Shown here: positions 1-9,588 of the stretch, piece by piece
How the letters are laid out: the number at the start of each line of letters is the position of its first letter
How positions within the stretch are numbered: the first letter of the stretch is position 1
From: Lacinutrix sp.
Lineage (GTDB): Bacteria; Bacteroidota; Bacteroidia; Flavobacteriales; Flavobacteriaceae
NCBI RefSeq assembly: GCF_029238095.1
Contig: NZ_JAQWGS010000010.1
Span: forward strand, 1-64,000
Length of the DNA: 64,000 nucleotides
Direction of reading: 5' to 3'
Made by a program: the position numbers and the translations under genes
Notes under the pieces: model-generated
The model's database searches: none
What the model saw: only the letters and a program-made list of their open reading frames with translations
What the model was told of the DNA's origin: nothing

Positions 1-825
1 TGTTGCTGGTGTTAAGCCCATTGCAACATGAGGATTATTTGTTGATGTTGGAGTTCCTGAACCTGTTGGCAAACCTGTGCCTTGAGGCTGTATAGCTATT
101 TCCCAAGCTGTTTCTGTTCCACCTGCTGTCCATGATAAATTAGCGGTTGTAGCTGTAGTACTTACTACATTTGCATTATTAGGTTCTGGACATGTAACTT
201 CAAAAACATTTATGTCATCAAAAGCAACACCTTCATCTTGCACTGATCCATCTGAACCAAAAATAAAACGCAATAATACGTTTGATTGACCAGCTAAACC
301 ATCAAGTGAGTGACTTGCTAACACCCAACCGTTTGAACCAGTTCCATTACGACCTGTCCAACCTTCTTGTTGTCCTGCTGGAAGACCGTTTATTGTGCCA
401 TCCGTATACCAGTTTCCTGTATCTCCTAGCATTCCTACAGTTATCCATGTTGTTCCTCCGTCTATTGAAGATTGTAGCGCAGTTCCATCCCAACTAAATT
501 CTGATTCCCACCAAAGGCTAAAAGAAATTGCTGGTGCAGCTAAAGCTGAAAAATCAAAAATAGGACTAGTAACAGTTGATGAATCATTATTGTTATAATT
601 TCCTGTTAAATTTGTTGCCCATGAATTAACTCCTGAGGCAGCACTGTTAATAACAGCTCCTGTTGGTGTACCAAGAGCCCAAGTACCATTGTTGGTATTA
701 TCTTCTATCCAGCCACCTGCTCCGGCTTCAAAATTTTCAGTGTAAGGATATACAGTAATTTGCGCATTGATATTTTGGCTTATAAATAAAGTCACAATTA
801 TCAAAAAAAGTGTAATTTTTTTCAT
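1..825 (-). CDS. Secreted FN3 / jelly-roll surface protein, N-terminal part (3' end outside window)
   Basis: An open frame of 275 codons runs from an ATG at 825 to the window edge without a stop, so only the N-terminus is present. It begins with a signal peptide (MKKITLFLIIVTLFISQNINAQ). Residues about 25-190 resemble the choice-of-anchor J / MAM-like jelly-roll domain of flavobacterial exoproteins (WALGTPTG, WATNLTGNY, TSPIFDFSAL, then a FDDINVFEV strand at its end). A fibronectin type III-like unit follows (CPEPNNANVVSTTATTANLSW). Proteins of this build usually carry a T9SS sorting domain at the missing C-terminus; that is inference. The role is probably cell-surface binding or polymer attachment. 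The substrate cannot be told. Confidence 0.8.
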   Translation of the reverse strand, partial: MKKITLFLIIVTLFISQNINAQITVYPYTENFEAGAGGWIEDNTNNGTWALGTPTGAVINSAASGVNSWATNLTGNYNNNDSSTVTSPIFDFSALAAPAISFSLWWESEFSWDGTALQSSIDGGTTWITVGMLGDTGNWYTDGTINGLPAGQQEGWTGRNGTGSNGWVLASHSLDGLAGQSNVLLRFIFGSDGSVQDEGVAFDDINVFEVTCPEPNNANVVSTTATTANLSWTAGGTETAWEIAIQPQGTGLPTGSGTPTSTNNPHVAMGLTPAT

Positions 826-907
826 CTTCGCTATTTTCAATTAGTTTTAAAAAGTTTCCTAAGCTAAAAAAAATAACATTCCTATTATCACTAAGTTTGT
901 GTTTATA

Positions 908-943
908 GATTAAATACGCTTTTTATCGATTAAATGCGCTTTA
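908..943. repeat. Direct repeat upstream of the FN3 surface protein gene
   Basis: Two near-identical 16-base units, gattaaatacgctttt (908-923) and gattaaatgcgcttta (928-943), lie exactly 20 bases apart, which is two helical turns. They sit about 85-120 bases upstream of the start codon at 825. Spacing and place suit an activator-binding site, but no regulator is identified. Confidence 0.4.
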
Positions 944-966
944 AATAAAATTGTTCGGTTTTTATA

Positions 967-2004
967 TTATGGAGCCGGATTTGGTATTACGTTATGGATT
1001 TTATTAATAGCATTTAAAACCTCATCGCTTAACTCTAAATCGATACTGCTAATATTTTCTTTTAACTGCTCTAGGTTTGTAGCTCCAATTATGTTACTCG
1101 TAACAAACTCTCTTTGATTAACAAAGGCCAAAGCCATTTGTGCTAAAGACATATTATTGTCTTCGGCTAATTCTAAGTATTGTTTAGTAGCATTTGTTGC
1201 TTGGTTACTGCTATATCTTGCAAATCTTGGAAATAACTTTAATCTTGAATCTTCTGCAGCAGTGTTTTTAATATATTTTCCAGAAAGCACTCCAAAAGCC
1301 ATTGGTGAGTAGACTAATAATCCAATATTTTCTCTCATGGATATTTCAGCCATATCACCTTCATAAACACGGTTTATTAATGAGTATGCATTTTGAATTG
1401 TTATTGGTCTTGGTAAATTACTTTTTTTAGATTCTTCGATATAGCGCATAGTTCCCCAAGCTTTTTCGTTAGATAAACCTATATTACGTACTTTGCCTAC
1501 TTTAATAACTTCATCTAAACTCTCTAAAACTTCTTTAAAATTATCTTGCCAAGCATCATTAGGACTATGTTGATAATCTCTTACTCCAAAAGTATTTGTA
1601 TTTCTCTCAGGCCAATGCAATTGAAATAAATCTATATAGTCTGTTTGCAGTCTATTTAATTCGTTATCTACAGCATCTTTTATGCTTTGTTTGCTAAAAC
1701 CTGTGGTTCTAATATGAGCTGTATAATCTCCAGGTCCTGCAATTTTAGAGGCTAGAATTACTTTATCTCTATTTCCAGATTTTTTTAACCAAGTTCCAAT
1801 AATTTTGCTTGTTTTTCCTTGTTTTTCTGCTGTTGCGGGAACAGGATACAACTCTGCTGTATCTATAAAATTTACGCCTTGATCTAAGGCATAATCTAGT
1901 TGTAAGTGGCCTTCGGTTTCAGTATTTTGGTTTCCCCAAGTCATGGAGCCTAAACATATTTTACTAACTTTTATATCTGTATTTGGTAGTTTTGTGTATT
2001 TCAT
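967..2004 (-). CDS. tas: NADPH-dependent aldo-keto reductase, Tas family
   Basis: This 345-residue protein matches the E. coli Tas family of aldo-keto reductases over its full length. Landmarks are the start MKYTKLPNTDIKVSKICLG, the active-site Asp/Tyr segment FIDTAELYPVPATAEKQG, the RLQTDYIDLFQLHWPERNTN strand with the catalytic His, and the C-terminal NIIGATNLEQLKENI cofactor-binding stretch. It ends in NPAP as Tas ends in YPAP. It should be a cytoplasmic TIM-barrel enzyme reducing aldehydes or ketones with NADPH; the physiological substrate of the family is not settled. It stands alone, with a terminator for the next gene upstream of it at 2037-2074. Start, end and length agree with the family. 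Confidence 0.93.
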   Translation of the reverse strand: MKYTKLPNTDIKVSKICLGSMTWGNQNTETEGHLQLDYALDQGVNFIDTAELYPVPATAEKQGKTSKIIGTWLKKSGNRDKVILASKIAGPGDYTAHIRTTGFSKQSIKDAVDNELNRLQTDYIDLFQLHWPERNTNTFGVRDYQHSPNDAWQDNFKEVLESLDEVIKVGKVRNIGLSNEKAWGTMRYIEESKKSNLPRPITIQNAYSLINRVYEGDMAEISMRENIGLLVYSPMAFGVLSGKYIKNTAAEDSRLKLFPRFARYSSNQATNATKQYLELAEDNNMSLAQMALAFVNQREFVTSNIIGATNLEQLKENISSIDLELSDEVLNAINKIHNVIPNPAP

Positions 2005-2036
2005 AATAAAGTAAAACTTTTAATTTTTTATAAATA

Positions 2037-2074
2037 TAAAAAGACCTTTCTGCTTTTGGTAAGTAGAAAGGTCT
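2037..2074 (-). terminator. Rho-independent terminator of the OmpA-family gene
   Basis: A perfect 10-bp stem (agacctttct 2042-2051 with agaaaggtct 2065-2074) is followed on the minus strand by a T-run. It begins 25 bases after the stop codon of the gene ending at 2099. Confidence 0.85.
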
Positions 2075-2098
2075 AAATATTTGTTAATTATTGATGGT

Positions 2099-3058
2099 TT
2101 AAATATCGTTTAATAGTTTAGAAATCTCATCTAACTTTGGTGTTAATATGACTTCTATTCTTCGGTTTTTTGCTTTTCCTTCAGTAGAGTCATTATCTGC
2201 TATTGGTGCAAATTCTCCACGTCCAGCTGCAGTAAGGTTTTCAGGATTAATACTTTCGTTCTCTTGTAAAATCTCCACTATTGCAGTTGCTCTTTTAGTA
2301 GATAAATCCCAATTTCCTTTAACTTGTCCTGAACCTGTATAAGGTGCATTGTCTGTATGACCTTCTATTAAAACTGCTATTTCTGGGTTATCACCTAAAA
2401 CAGTTCCTAGTTGTTTTACAGCTTTTTTTCCTTCTACTCCTACAGCCCAACTACCTGAATTAAACAATAGCTTATTTTCCATAGATACATATACTTTGCC
2501 ATTACGTTGCTCTATAGTTAAACCTTTACCTTCAAAATCTGTTAACGCATTTGAAATTGCATTTTTTAAATTTGTCATTGCTGCATCTTTTGCTGCAATA
2601 ACACTTTCTAGCTCTGCAACTCTATTTGATCTTGCTTCTAGTTCTTTCTTTAGTTTCTCTAATCTTTCATTTTCTGAAGCCAAGGCTTGTTCTTTTGCTT
2701 CTAATTGAGCCAACAACTCTCTATTCTTTTTTGAATTGGCTGCAATTGCCGAAGAACTATTTGCTTCTAGAGCATTGTAAGATGTTTTAAGGTTGTCGTG
2801 TTCTTTTACCAAAGCTTTATATTCTGCTTCCCAATTATTTCTATCAGCTATTGCATTATCATAATCTTCTTTGGTAGTATTGTATTGGTTTTCTGCTATA
2901 TTTTTCGCCTTTAATAAAGCATCATATTCATTTTGCAGACTTCTGTTTTCTTTTTTTAATGCTGCATATTTATCTTCTAAGTTTTTATATACTTTAGGTG
3001 AGACACACGATGTAACAAACACTAATAATAAGGCAATGATTGTGAATTTGTTTTTCAT
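2099..3058 (-). CDS. OmpA-family lipoprotein with coiled-coil stalk
   Basis: This is a 319-residue lipoprotein. The lipobox VTSC puts the lipidated Cys at residue 18. Residues about 25-165 form a long charged heptad coiled coil (YKNLEDKYAALKKENRSLQ and similar). Residues about 190-310 are an OmpA-like peptidoglycan-binding domain with the motif EGHTDN and the loop KAKNRRIEVIL. It probably tethers the outer membrane to peptidoglycan with the coiled coil as spacer. It is transcribed alone and ends in a strong terminator. Exonuclease III lies upstream on the same strand only 11 bases away, so the two may be cotranscribed. Confidence 0.9.
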   Translation of the reverse strand: MKNKFTIIALLLVFVTSCVSPKVYKNLEDKYAALKKENRSLQNEYDALLKAKNIAENQYNTTKEDYDNAIADRNNWEAEYKALVKEHDNLKTSYNALEANSSSAIAANSKKNRELLAQLEAKEQALASENERLEKLKKELEARSNRVAELESVIAAKDAAMTNLKNAISNALTDFEGKGLTIEQRNGKVYVSMENKLLFNSGSWAVGVEGKKAVKQLGTVLGDNPEIAVLIEGHTDNAPYTGSGQVKGNWDLSTKRATAIVEILQENESINPENLTAAGRGEFAPIADNDSTEGKAKNRRIEVILTPKLDEISKLLNDI

Positions 3059-3069
3059 TTTTATTCTTT

Positions 3070-3831
3070 TTAATTTTCTAATTCAAGAAGTATAGGACAA
3101 TGGTCACTATGTTTTGCTTCTGTAAGTATAACGGCTCGTTTTATTTTTTCTTGTAATGGTTTTGTTACCATAGCATAATCTAAACGCCATCCTTTATTAT
3201 TGGCTCTTGCATTTGCTCTATAACTCCACCAACTATACTCTACTTTTTCTGGGTTTAAATAGCGAAAGCTGTCTGTAAGACCACTTTCTATAAAATTACC
3301 AATCCACTCTCTTTCTACAGGAAGGAAACCCGAAACATTTTTCATTTTTGGATTATGAATATCTATCGCTTCATGACAAATATTATAATCTCCACAAACC
3401 ACTAAATTAGGAATAGTTATTCTTAATGCATTTATATAATCTTGAATTTCTGCCATGTAATTTAGTTTAAATTCAAGTCTATCCATATTTGTTCCAGAAG
3501 GCAAGTACATGCTCATTACAGAAACACCATTATAATCTGCACGAATATTTCGCCCTTCAAAATCCATGGTTTCTATTCCTGTACCATATTCTATATGGTT
3601 TGGCTCTATTTTACTTAAAATGGCAACACCACTGTAGCCTTTTTTTTGTGCGCTATACCAATAGCTATATTTATAACCAGCATCTTCAAAAAGCGATAAG
3701 TCTAATTGGTCTTCCATTGCCTTAATTTCCTGTAGACACACTACATCTGCATTTGTACTCACTAACCATTCTATAAACCCTTTTTTAAGTGCTGCACGTA
3801 TTCCGTTAACGTTATAAGAGATAATTTTCAT
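3070..3831 (-). CDS. xth: Exodeoxyribonuclease III (AP endonuclease)
   Basis: This 253-residue protein belongs to the ExoIII/APE1 family of AP endonucleases, which cleave DNA 5' of abasic sites in base-excision repair. The start MKIISYNVNGIRAALKKGF is canonical. The metal-binding Glu is E35 in CLQEIKAME. The catalytic Asp-Asn pair is in VVCGDYNICHEAIDI, the WWSYR loop is present, and the final DH pair is in AKHSDHCPILLEL. Length is typical. It is divergent from the barrel gene at 3967, with a shared upstream region of 135 bases. Confidence 0.96.
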   Translation of the reverse strand: MKIISYNVNGIRAALKKGFIEWLVSTNADVVCLQEIKAMEDQLDLSLFEDAGYKYSYWYSAQKKGYSGVAILSKIEPNHIEYGTGIETMDFEGRNIRADYNGVSVMSMYLPSGTNMDRLEFKLNYMAEIQDYINALRITIPNLVVCGDYNICHEAIDIHNPKMKNVSGFLPVEREWIGNFIESGLTDSFRYLNPEKVEYSWWSYRANARANNKGWRLDYAMVTKPLQEKIKRAVILTEAKHSDHCPILLELEN

Positions 3832-3966
3832 GTGTCTTATTTTTATTCTGTAATTGTTATTTCTGCTAAAATAAATAATGCGTTACTTTTACAACATTAA
3901 TTAACGTTGAAATTAAACACAAACTATTAACAAAATAATTCGTTCTGTTTTTAGTTAAACTACTAT

Positions 3967-6900
3967 ATGAAGTTTACTGTTACTCTTTTTATCTTTTTCT
4001 TCGGAATTGCTATTGCGTTCTCTCAAGATCGTAGTACAAATTTGAAACAAAAAACAGTAGCAGTAACTAAAACCGTTACAATAGATAGCGTAAGTATAAA
4101 TCCTAACTTTTTCTCCATAACACTTAAAGATTCAACATTAATTGATAGTACTTATTATTCTGTAGATTTCTCTAAGTCTCTTTTAACTTTTAATAAACCT
4201 GTAGAAGCAGACTCTCTTGTTATTAACTACCTTAAATATCCAGAATATCTTACTAGAACCTATCAGCAATTTGATGAAGCTATTATTGTTGAAAATAATG
4301 AGAAAGCAAATAAACTTTATAAAATTAAACAATCTAATACTGATAATATTTTTACACCTTTTGATGGCTTAACTACAAGCGGAAGTATTTCTAGAGGAGT
4401 AACTATTGGTAACAACCAAAACTCGGTATTAAATAGTGAATTAGACCTTCAAATTACAGGGAAGTTAAACGATAATGTTTCGCTTCGTGCATCTATTCAA
4501 GATGCAAATATTCCCTTACAAGAAAGTGGCTATTCTCAACGTTTAGATGAGTTTGATCAAGTTTTTGTAGAAATTTTTAGTGACAAATGGAATATAAGAG
4601 CTGGTGATGTTGACCTAGAAAACAAGAACTCTTACTTTGCAGAATATTCTAAACGTGTACAAGGACTCTCATTAAAAGCCAGACTGGGAGATGACGATGC
4701 TCAAACCAATCTTTTTGCAGCTGGCGCATTAGTACGTGGACAATTTACAACCAGTCAATTTACAGCTCAAGAAGGCAATCAAGGACCATACAAACTACAA
4801 GGACAAAATGGCGAATTATTTGTGCTTATTGTCTCTGGAAGTGAAACCGTTTATGTAAATGGAATTATAGCCGAACGTGGTGAAAATGAAGATTATATAA
4901 TAGATTACAACGCTGGAGAACTAATTTTTAACTCTACATTTCCCATCACTAGCGAAATGCGAATTACTGTAGACTATCAATTTAGCGATAGAAATTATTC
5001 GCGTTTGGTAGCTTATGCAGGTGGAAACTTCGAATCTGAAAAATTTAAAATTGGTGCTTCGGTATATTCAGAAAACGATGCAAAAAACAATCCGTTACAG
5101 CAAAATTTATCTGCACAACAAGTTGAAATTCTTGGAACAGCTGGTGACGATAGATCACAAATGGTAGCACTTTCTAGTGTAGAAGAAGCCTTTAACGAAA
5201 ACCGAATTCTTTATAAAAAAGAAAATATTAATGGAGTAGAAGCTTTTGTTTTCTCTAATAATCCAGACGATACGCTGTTTAGCGTTCGCTTTACAAATGT
5301 TGGCGACAATCAAGGTAATTACGTTATAAGCAGTATTAATGCCATAAACACAATTTACGAATATATTGAACCTATTATAGGTGAGCCACAAGGAAATTTT
5401 GAACCTATTGTACAATTAGTTGCTCCAGTAAAATTACAAATTGCAGTGGTTAATGGAAGTTATACACCATCAGAAAAAACCACCATTACTTTTGAAGCTG
5501 CTGGTAGTAAAAACGATTTGAATTTATTTTCTAGTATAGACGATAATGATAATAATGGTTTTGCAGCAAAACTTAATATTAAGCATTCTATTATAAAAAA
5601 AGATAGTTTGTGGAATTTAGATGCCTTTGTAGATACAGACTTTATTCAACAGGAATTTAGAAATATTCAAGGTTTATATAATCCAGAATTTAATAGAGAC
5701 TGGAATATTAATGCCACAACTACTACTGGCTTAAATTCTAACTTTGGAGATCAGGTTTTATTTTCTGCGGGAACTAGGGCTTTTCATAATAAAAAAGGTA
5801 CTGCTAATTATTTATTTGAACATCTAGGTTTATCAAATAACTTTAGTGGTAATAAACATACCGTTAATGCTAGATTATTTTTAAACGAAAAACTAGCGCT
5901 TACCACAAATACAAGTCTTTTAAATAGTAATGCTACAGAAAATACTTCAACTTTTCTTCGCACATATAATGAAGCGCGTTACAATTTTAAAAAGAGTTGG
6001 GTAGGTACAAGACTCTCTGCCGAAAATAACGAACAAAAAGATGTCGCTACAGATAATTTTACCCAATTAAGTCAGCGTTTTAAAGCTTACGAAATTTTTA
6101 CAGGCGTTGGAGATAGTACTGGTGTTTTTGCAGAAATTGGCTATAAATATAGAGTAAATGATAGTTTGCGAAACAACAACTTACAACGTGTAAACACATC
6201 TAACACCTATTATTTAAACTCTAGAATTATTAAAAACGAACGTACAAACCTTTCTTTATTTGCTAATTACAGAACTTTAAAAAACACAGACGAAAACAGT
6301 GACGACGAACAATCTCTAAACTCGAGATTATTATATAATCAGCAATTTTTTGAGAATATTGTGAATTGGAATACCGTTTTCGAGACCAATTCTGGCACAT
6401 TGGCACAGCAAGACTTTACATATGTAGAAGTTGAGCCAGGTCAAGGCGCTTATACTTGGATAGATTATAATGGCAACGGTATTCAAGAATTAGAAGAATT
6501 TGAAATTGCTCAATTTCAAGATCAAGGACAGTATATTAGAGTATTACTGCCCAATCAAATTTTTATAAAAACACATCAAAATAGATTAAGTCAATCGGTA
6601 ACATTAAATCCTTCAAGCTGGATTAATGAAGACAGCAAAAGCAAAAAATTCTGGTCTCATTTTTACAACCAAAGCAGTTATTTAATAGACCGTAAAATTA
6701 AACGCGAAGGCAATGCTTTTAACATCAATCCGTTTGAAAACAATGAAGACAACCAATTAGGCCTACAACTTAATTTTAGAAATGTATTGTTCTATAATCG
6801 CGGAAAACAAAATTACACAACCTCTTATACTTACTTAAGCAACCAAACTAGAAATGTATTAAGCGTTGGTTTTATTGCTAATAGTTTACGTAGTCATCAA

Positions 6901-7407
6901 TTAAATTTTAACCATAAGTTTGCAACAAGTTGGCTTATTAATATATTAACAGGTTTAGATAAAAATGAAAGTGAAAGTGAAAATTTTGTTACTAAAAATT
7001 TTAAAATAAACGAAGAACGCTTTAACCCAAAATTATCTTATTTACTAAGCGATAATATTCGTTTTGATGTATTCTACCAATACACAAATAAAGAAAACAC
7101 CATAGGAGACCTAGAGACTTTAAACCAACAAAAATACGGCTTGTCTTTTGCCTTTACAAAAAACATAAAATCTGCCATTTCTGGCGAGTTTAACATCTTC
7201 TCAAATACCTTTACAGGTAATGCAAATTCACCTGTAGGTTATCAAATGCTTGAAGGTTTACAATCTGGTAAAAACTTAACATGGAGTGTTTTAGCCCAAC
7301 AAAAAATAACTAAGTTTTTAGATTTAAATCTTACGTATTTTGGACGTAAAACCGAAACCAGTAAGACCATTCATACTGGAAACGTACAGTTAAAGGCCTA
7401 TTTTTAA
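3967..7407 (+). CDS. Large outer-membrane beta-barrel protein, SprA-like N-terminal signature
   Basis: This 1146-residue exported protein starts with a signal peptide (MKFTVTLFIFFFGIAIAFSQ). From about residue 135 it has the segment GSISRGVTIGNNQNSVLN followed by LDLQITGKLNDNVSLRASI and FVEIFSDKWNIRAGD. This resembles the repeated strand pattern of the T9SS translocon protein SprA, although the protein is about half of SprA's length. The rest is alternating short polar and hydrophobic strands typical of a large outer-membrane barrel, ending on an aromatic residue (LKAYF). I do not know its function; an outer-membrane channel or surface assembly protein is likely. It stands alone, and its 3' flank holds a gene remnant. 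Confidence 0.75.
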   Translation: MKFTVTLFIFFFGIAIAFSQDRSTNLKQKTVAVTKTVTIDSVSINPNFFSITLKDSTLIDSTYYSVDFSKSLLTFNKPVEADSLVINYLKYPEYLTRTYQQFDEAIIVENNEKANKLYKIKQSNTDNIFTPFDGLTTSGSISRGVTIGNNQNSVLNSELDLQITGKLNDNVSLRASIQDANIPLQESGYSQRLDEFDQVFVEIFSDKWNIRAGDVDLENKNSYFAEYSKRVQGLSLKARLGDDDAQTNLFAAGALVRGQFTTSQFTAQEGNQGPYKLQGQNGELFVLIVSGSETVYVNGIIAERGENEDYIIDYNAGELIFNSTFPITSEMRITVDYQFSDRNYSRLVAYAGGNFESEKFKIGASVYSENDAKNNPLQQNLSAQQVEILGTAGDDRSQMVALSSVEEAFNENRILYKKENINGVEAFVFSNNPDDTLFSVRFTNVGDNQGNYVISSINAINTIYEYIEPIIGEPQGNFEPIVQLVAPVKLQIAVVNGSYTPSEKTTITFEAAGSKNDLNLFSSIDDNDNNGFAAKLNIKHSIIKKDSLWNLDAFVDTDFIQQEFRNIQGLYNPEFNRDWNINATTTTGLNSNFGDQVLFSAGTRAFHNKKGTANYLFEHLGLSNNFSGNKHTVNARLFLNEKLALTTNTSLLNSNATENTSTFLRTYNEARYNFKKSWVGTRLSAENNEQKDVATDNFTQLSQRFKAYEIFTGVGDSTGVFAEIGYKYRVNDSLRNNNLQRVNTSNTYYLNSRIIKNERTNLSLFANYRTLKNTDENSDDEQSLNSRLLYNQQFFENIVNWNTVFETNSGTLAQQDFTYVEVEPGQGAYTWIDYNGNGIQELEEFEIAQFQDQGQYIRVLLPNQIFIKTHQNRLSQSVTLNPSSWINEDSKSKKFWSHFYNQSSYLIDRKIKREGNAFNINPFENNEDNQLGLQLNFRNVLFYNRGKQNYTTSYTYLSNQTRNVLSVGFIANSLRSHQLNFNHKFATSWLINILTGLDKNESESENFVTKNFKINEERFNPKLSYLLSDNIRFDVFYQYTNKENTIGDLETLNQQKYGLSFAFTKNIKSAISGEFNIFSNTFTGNANSPVGYQMLEGLQSGKNLTWSVLAQQKITKFLDLNLTYFGRKTETSKTIHTGNVQLKAYF

Positions 7408-7466
7408 ACAGCCTATGTAACTTTTATCACACTCAATTAAAATAAATTTTATACTTTCGCTTTAAT

Positions 7467-7607
7467 ATGAGTAAACTGCTAGCAGTCACCTATTCCTTTT
7501 TGATTCTTATACAAAGTTTCAATATAAACTTAGAAGATATTTCTAAGTTTAGTGCTTTGTTAGAACATGCTAGTTTCCATAAAGAAATGTATGGAGATAC
7601 GTGTTAG
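7467..7607 (+). pseudogene. Truncated 46-codon remnant of a small flavobacterial protein
   Basis: An ATG-started frame of 46 codons reads a hydrophobic start then SFNINLEDISKFSALLEHAS and FHKEMYGDTC, then stops. From memory, this matches the N-terminus of a His-rich flavobacterial protein of well over 100 residues that continues YGDSFFxFLxxHYG. Here the sequence ends at that point and nothing like the remaining part follows in any frame. A -7-like TACTTTCG lies at 7452-7459. The rest of 7408-7861 holds only a 9-bp hairpin (7753-7761 with 7773-7781) and the glyS terminator. A genuine 46-residue protein cannot be excluded. Confidence 0.5.
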
Positions 7608-7795
7608 TTTTAATGTCATTGTTCATAAAAATATAGCAATTTTTATTCTGTGAATAACAATTTAAAACAAAAAATAAAACAATAAAATTTAGAATAGGTT
7701 TCATAGATAGATAAAATTAGTCATTCAAAGATTAAAAAACTATTGTATTATTAAAAGTAGTAATGAGTGAACACTACTTTTTAATGAGTGACAAC

Positions 7796-7833
7796 AAAAA
7801 AAGCTCGATTATACTATAATCGAGCGTTTTTTT
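7796..7833. terminator. Bidirectional terminator downstream of glyS
   Basis: A perfect 10-bp stem (gctcgattat 7803-7812 with ataatcgagc 7816-7825) has a 3-base loop. It is flanked by seven A on the left and seven T on the right, so it can stop transcription from both sides. It lies 29 bases beyond the glyS stop codon. Confidence 0.9.
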
Positions 7834-7861
7834 AGGATTCCTTTTTTTAATGAATTTATGG

Positions 7862-9406
7862 TTATTTCATTTTCATTAACCACGTTTTTACATCCACTTC
7901 TTTTTTAATAATACTTCTTAAATCTTCAATTTTAACACGCGTTTGTTCCATAGTATCTCTGTGTCTTATGGTTACTGTGTTATCTTCTAAGGTGTCGTGA
8001 TCTACCGTTATACAAAATGGTGTTCCATTGGCATCTTGCCTTCTGTAACGTCTTCCTACTGCATCTTTCTCGTCGTAAGCAATATTAAAATCCCATTTTA
8101 AATCGTCTACAATTTGTTGTGCTACTTCTGGTAAACCATCCTTTTTTACTAGTGGTAAAACGGCTGCTTTAAATGGTGCTAAAACGGCTGGTAATTTTAA
8201 AACGGTTCTTGTAGTGTTATTATCTAGCTCTTCGTCTTCTAGCGCGTTAGAAAATACTGCTAAAAACATACGATCTAAACCAATAGAGGTTTCTAAAACA
8301 TAAGGTGTGTAATTTGCATTGTCTTCATGATCGAAGTATTGCAATTTCTTACCAGAATGCTCTTCGTGTGCTTTTAAATCGAAATCTGTTCGCGAATGTA
8401 TACCTTCTAGTTCTTTAAATCCGAAAGGGAATTTAAATTCTATATCTGTAGCTGCATCTGCATAATGTGCTAATTTCTCGTGATCGTGAAAACGATAATT
8501 ATCTTCGCCTAAACCTAGAGAATTATGCCATTTCATTCGGGTTTCTTTCCAATATTCAAACCATTCTTTTTGGGTGCCTGGTTTAATAAAAAATTGCATT
8601 TCCATTTGCTCAAACTCACGCATTCTAAAAATAAATTGTCTGGCAACAATTTCGTTTCTAAACGCTTTTCCTGTTTGTGCAATACCAAAAGGAATTTTCA
8701 TGCGTCCCGTTTTCTGTACGTTTAAAAAGTTTACAAAAATACCTTGTGCTGTTTCTGGTCTTAAATATAAGTCCATGGCAGTTTCTGCACTTGCACCTAA
8801 TTTAGTGCCAAACATTAAATTAAATTGTTTAACGTCTGTCCAGTTGCGACTTCCTGTTAATGGGTCTGCAATTTCTAATTCTTCAATTAGTGCTTTTACA
8901 TCTGCTAAATCTTCAGCCTCAAGAGATTTTCCTAGACGTTTTAAAATACCATCTATTTTTTCTTGATAACCTAATACTCTTCCGTTTGTGGCTAAAAACT
9001 CTTCTTTATTAAAAGCGTCTCCATAGCGTTTTTCGGCTTTTTTAACTTCTTTTTCTATTTTGGTTTCTATTTTAGCACAATACTCTTCAACTAAAACATC
9101 TGCTCTGTAGCGTTTTTTAGAATCTTTATTATCTATTAATGGATCGCTAAAAGCATCTACGTGACCAGAAGCTTTCCATGTTTTTGGATGCATAAAAATT
9201 GCTGCGTCTATACCAACAATATTATCATGCATTTGCACCATGGCTTTCCACCAATAATCGCGAATGTTCTTTTTTAATTCTACGCCATTTTGTGCGTAAT
9301 CGTAGACTGCGCTTAGTCCATCGTAAATTTCACTACTCTGGAATACGTAACCATATTCTTTAGCGTGAGAAATTACTTTTTTAAATTTATCGTCTTGATT
9401 TGCCAT
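7862..9406 (-). CDS. glyS: Glycyl-tRNA synthetase (single-chain class II type)
   Basis: This enzyme charges tRNA-Gly with glycine. It is the single-chain, homodimeric class II form also seen in archaea, eukaryotes and many bacteria, not the alpha2beta2 form. Class II motifs are visible: motif 2 around GKAFRNEI and FRMREFEQMEMQFF, the TAQGIFVNF segment, and motif 3 in LETSIGLDRMFLAVF. The C-terminal anticodon-binding domain carries FCITVDHDTLEDNTVTIRHR. The open frame extends nine codons upstream to 9433, but I chose the ATG at 9406 (MANQDDKFKKVISHAKEYG) because family members start there. That gives 514 residues. Transcription ends at the bidirectional terminator. Confidence 0.97.
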   Translation of the reverse strand: MANQDDKFKKVISHAKEYGYVFQSSEIYDGLSAVYDYAQNGVELKKNIRDYWWKAMVQMHDNIVGIDAAIFMHPKTWKASGHVDAFSDPLIDNKDSKKRYRADVLVEEYCAKIETKIEKEVKKAEKRYGDAFNKEEFLATNGRVLGYQEKIDGILKRLGKSLEAEDLADVKALIEELEIADPLTGSRNWTDVKQFNLMFGTKLGASAETAMDLYLRPETAQGIFVNFLNVQKTGRMKIPFGIAQTGKAFRNEIVARQFIFRMREFEQMEMQFFIKPGTQKEWFEYWKETRMKWHNSLGLGEDNYRFHDHEKLAHYADAATDIEFKFPFGFKELEGIHSRTDFDLKAHEEHSGKKLQYFDHEDNANYTPYVLETSIGLDRMFLAVFSNALEDEELDNNTTRTVLKLPAVLAPFKAAVLPLVKKDGLPEVAQQIVDDLKWDFNIAYDEKDAVGRRYRRQDANGTPFCITVDHDTLEDNTVTIRHRDTMEQTRVKIEDLRSIIKKEVDVKTWLMKMK

Positions 9407-9588
9407 AGCTGCAAAAGTATAAAACCGCTGCAAATTTTAAACGTTTTCTGTTAAAATATTGCACTATTTTTTATTTACTCAATTCTGCAGATAATTTGCA
9501 CATAAATTGTAATTGTATTAAATTTTACAACTCATTATCAAATTGTTAGTGTATTTTAGTGTCAACACATACACACTATTTATTATAC

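Noticed and set aside
8525-8966. Two plus-strand open frames opposite glyS
   Set aside because: They lie wholly inside the conserved glycyl-tRNA synthetase gene on the other strand and have no recognisable motifs.
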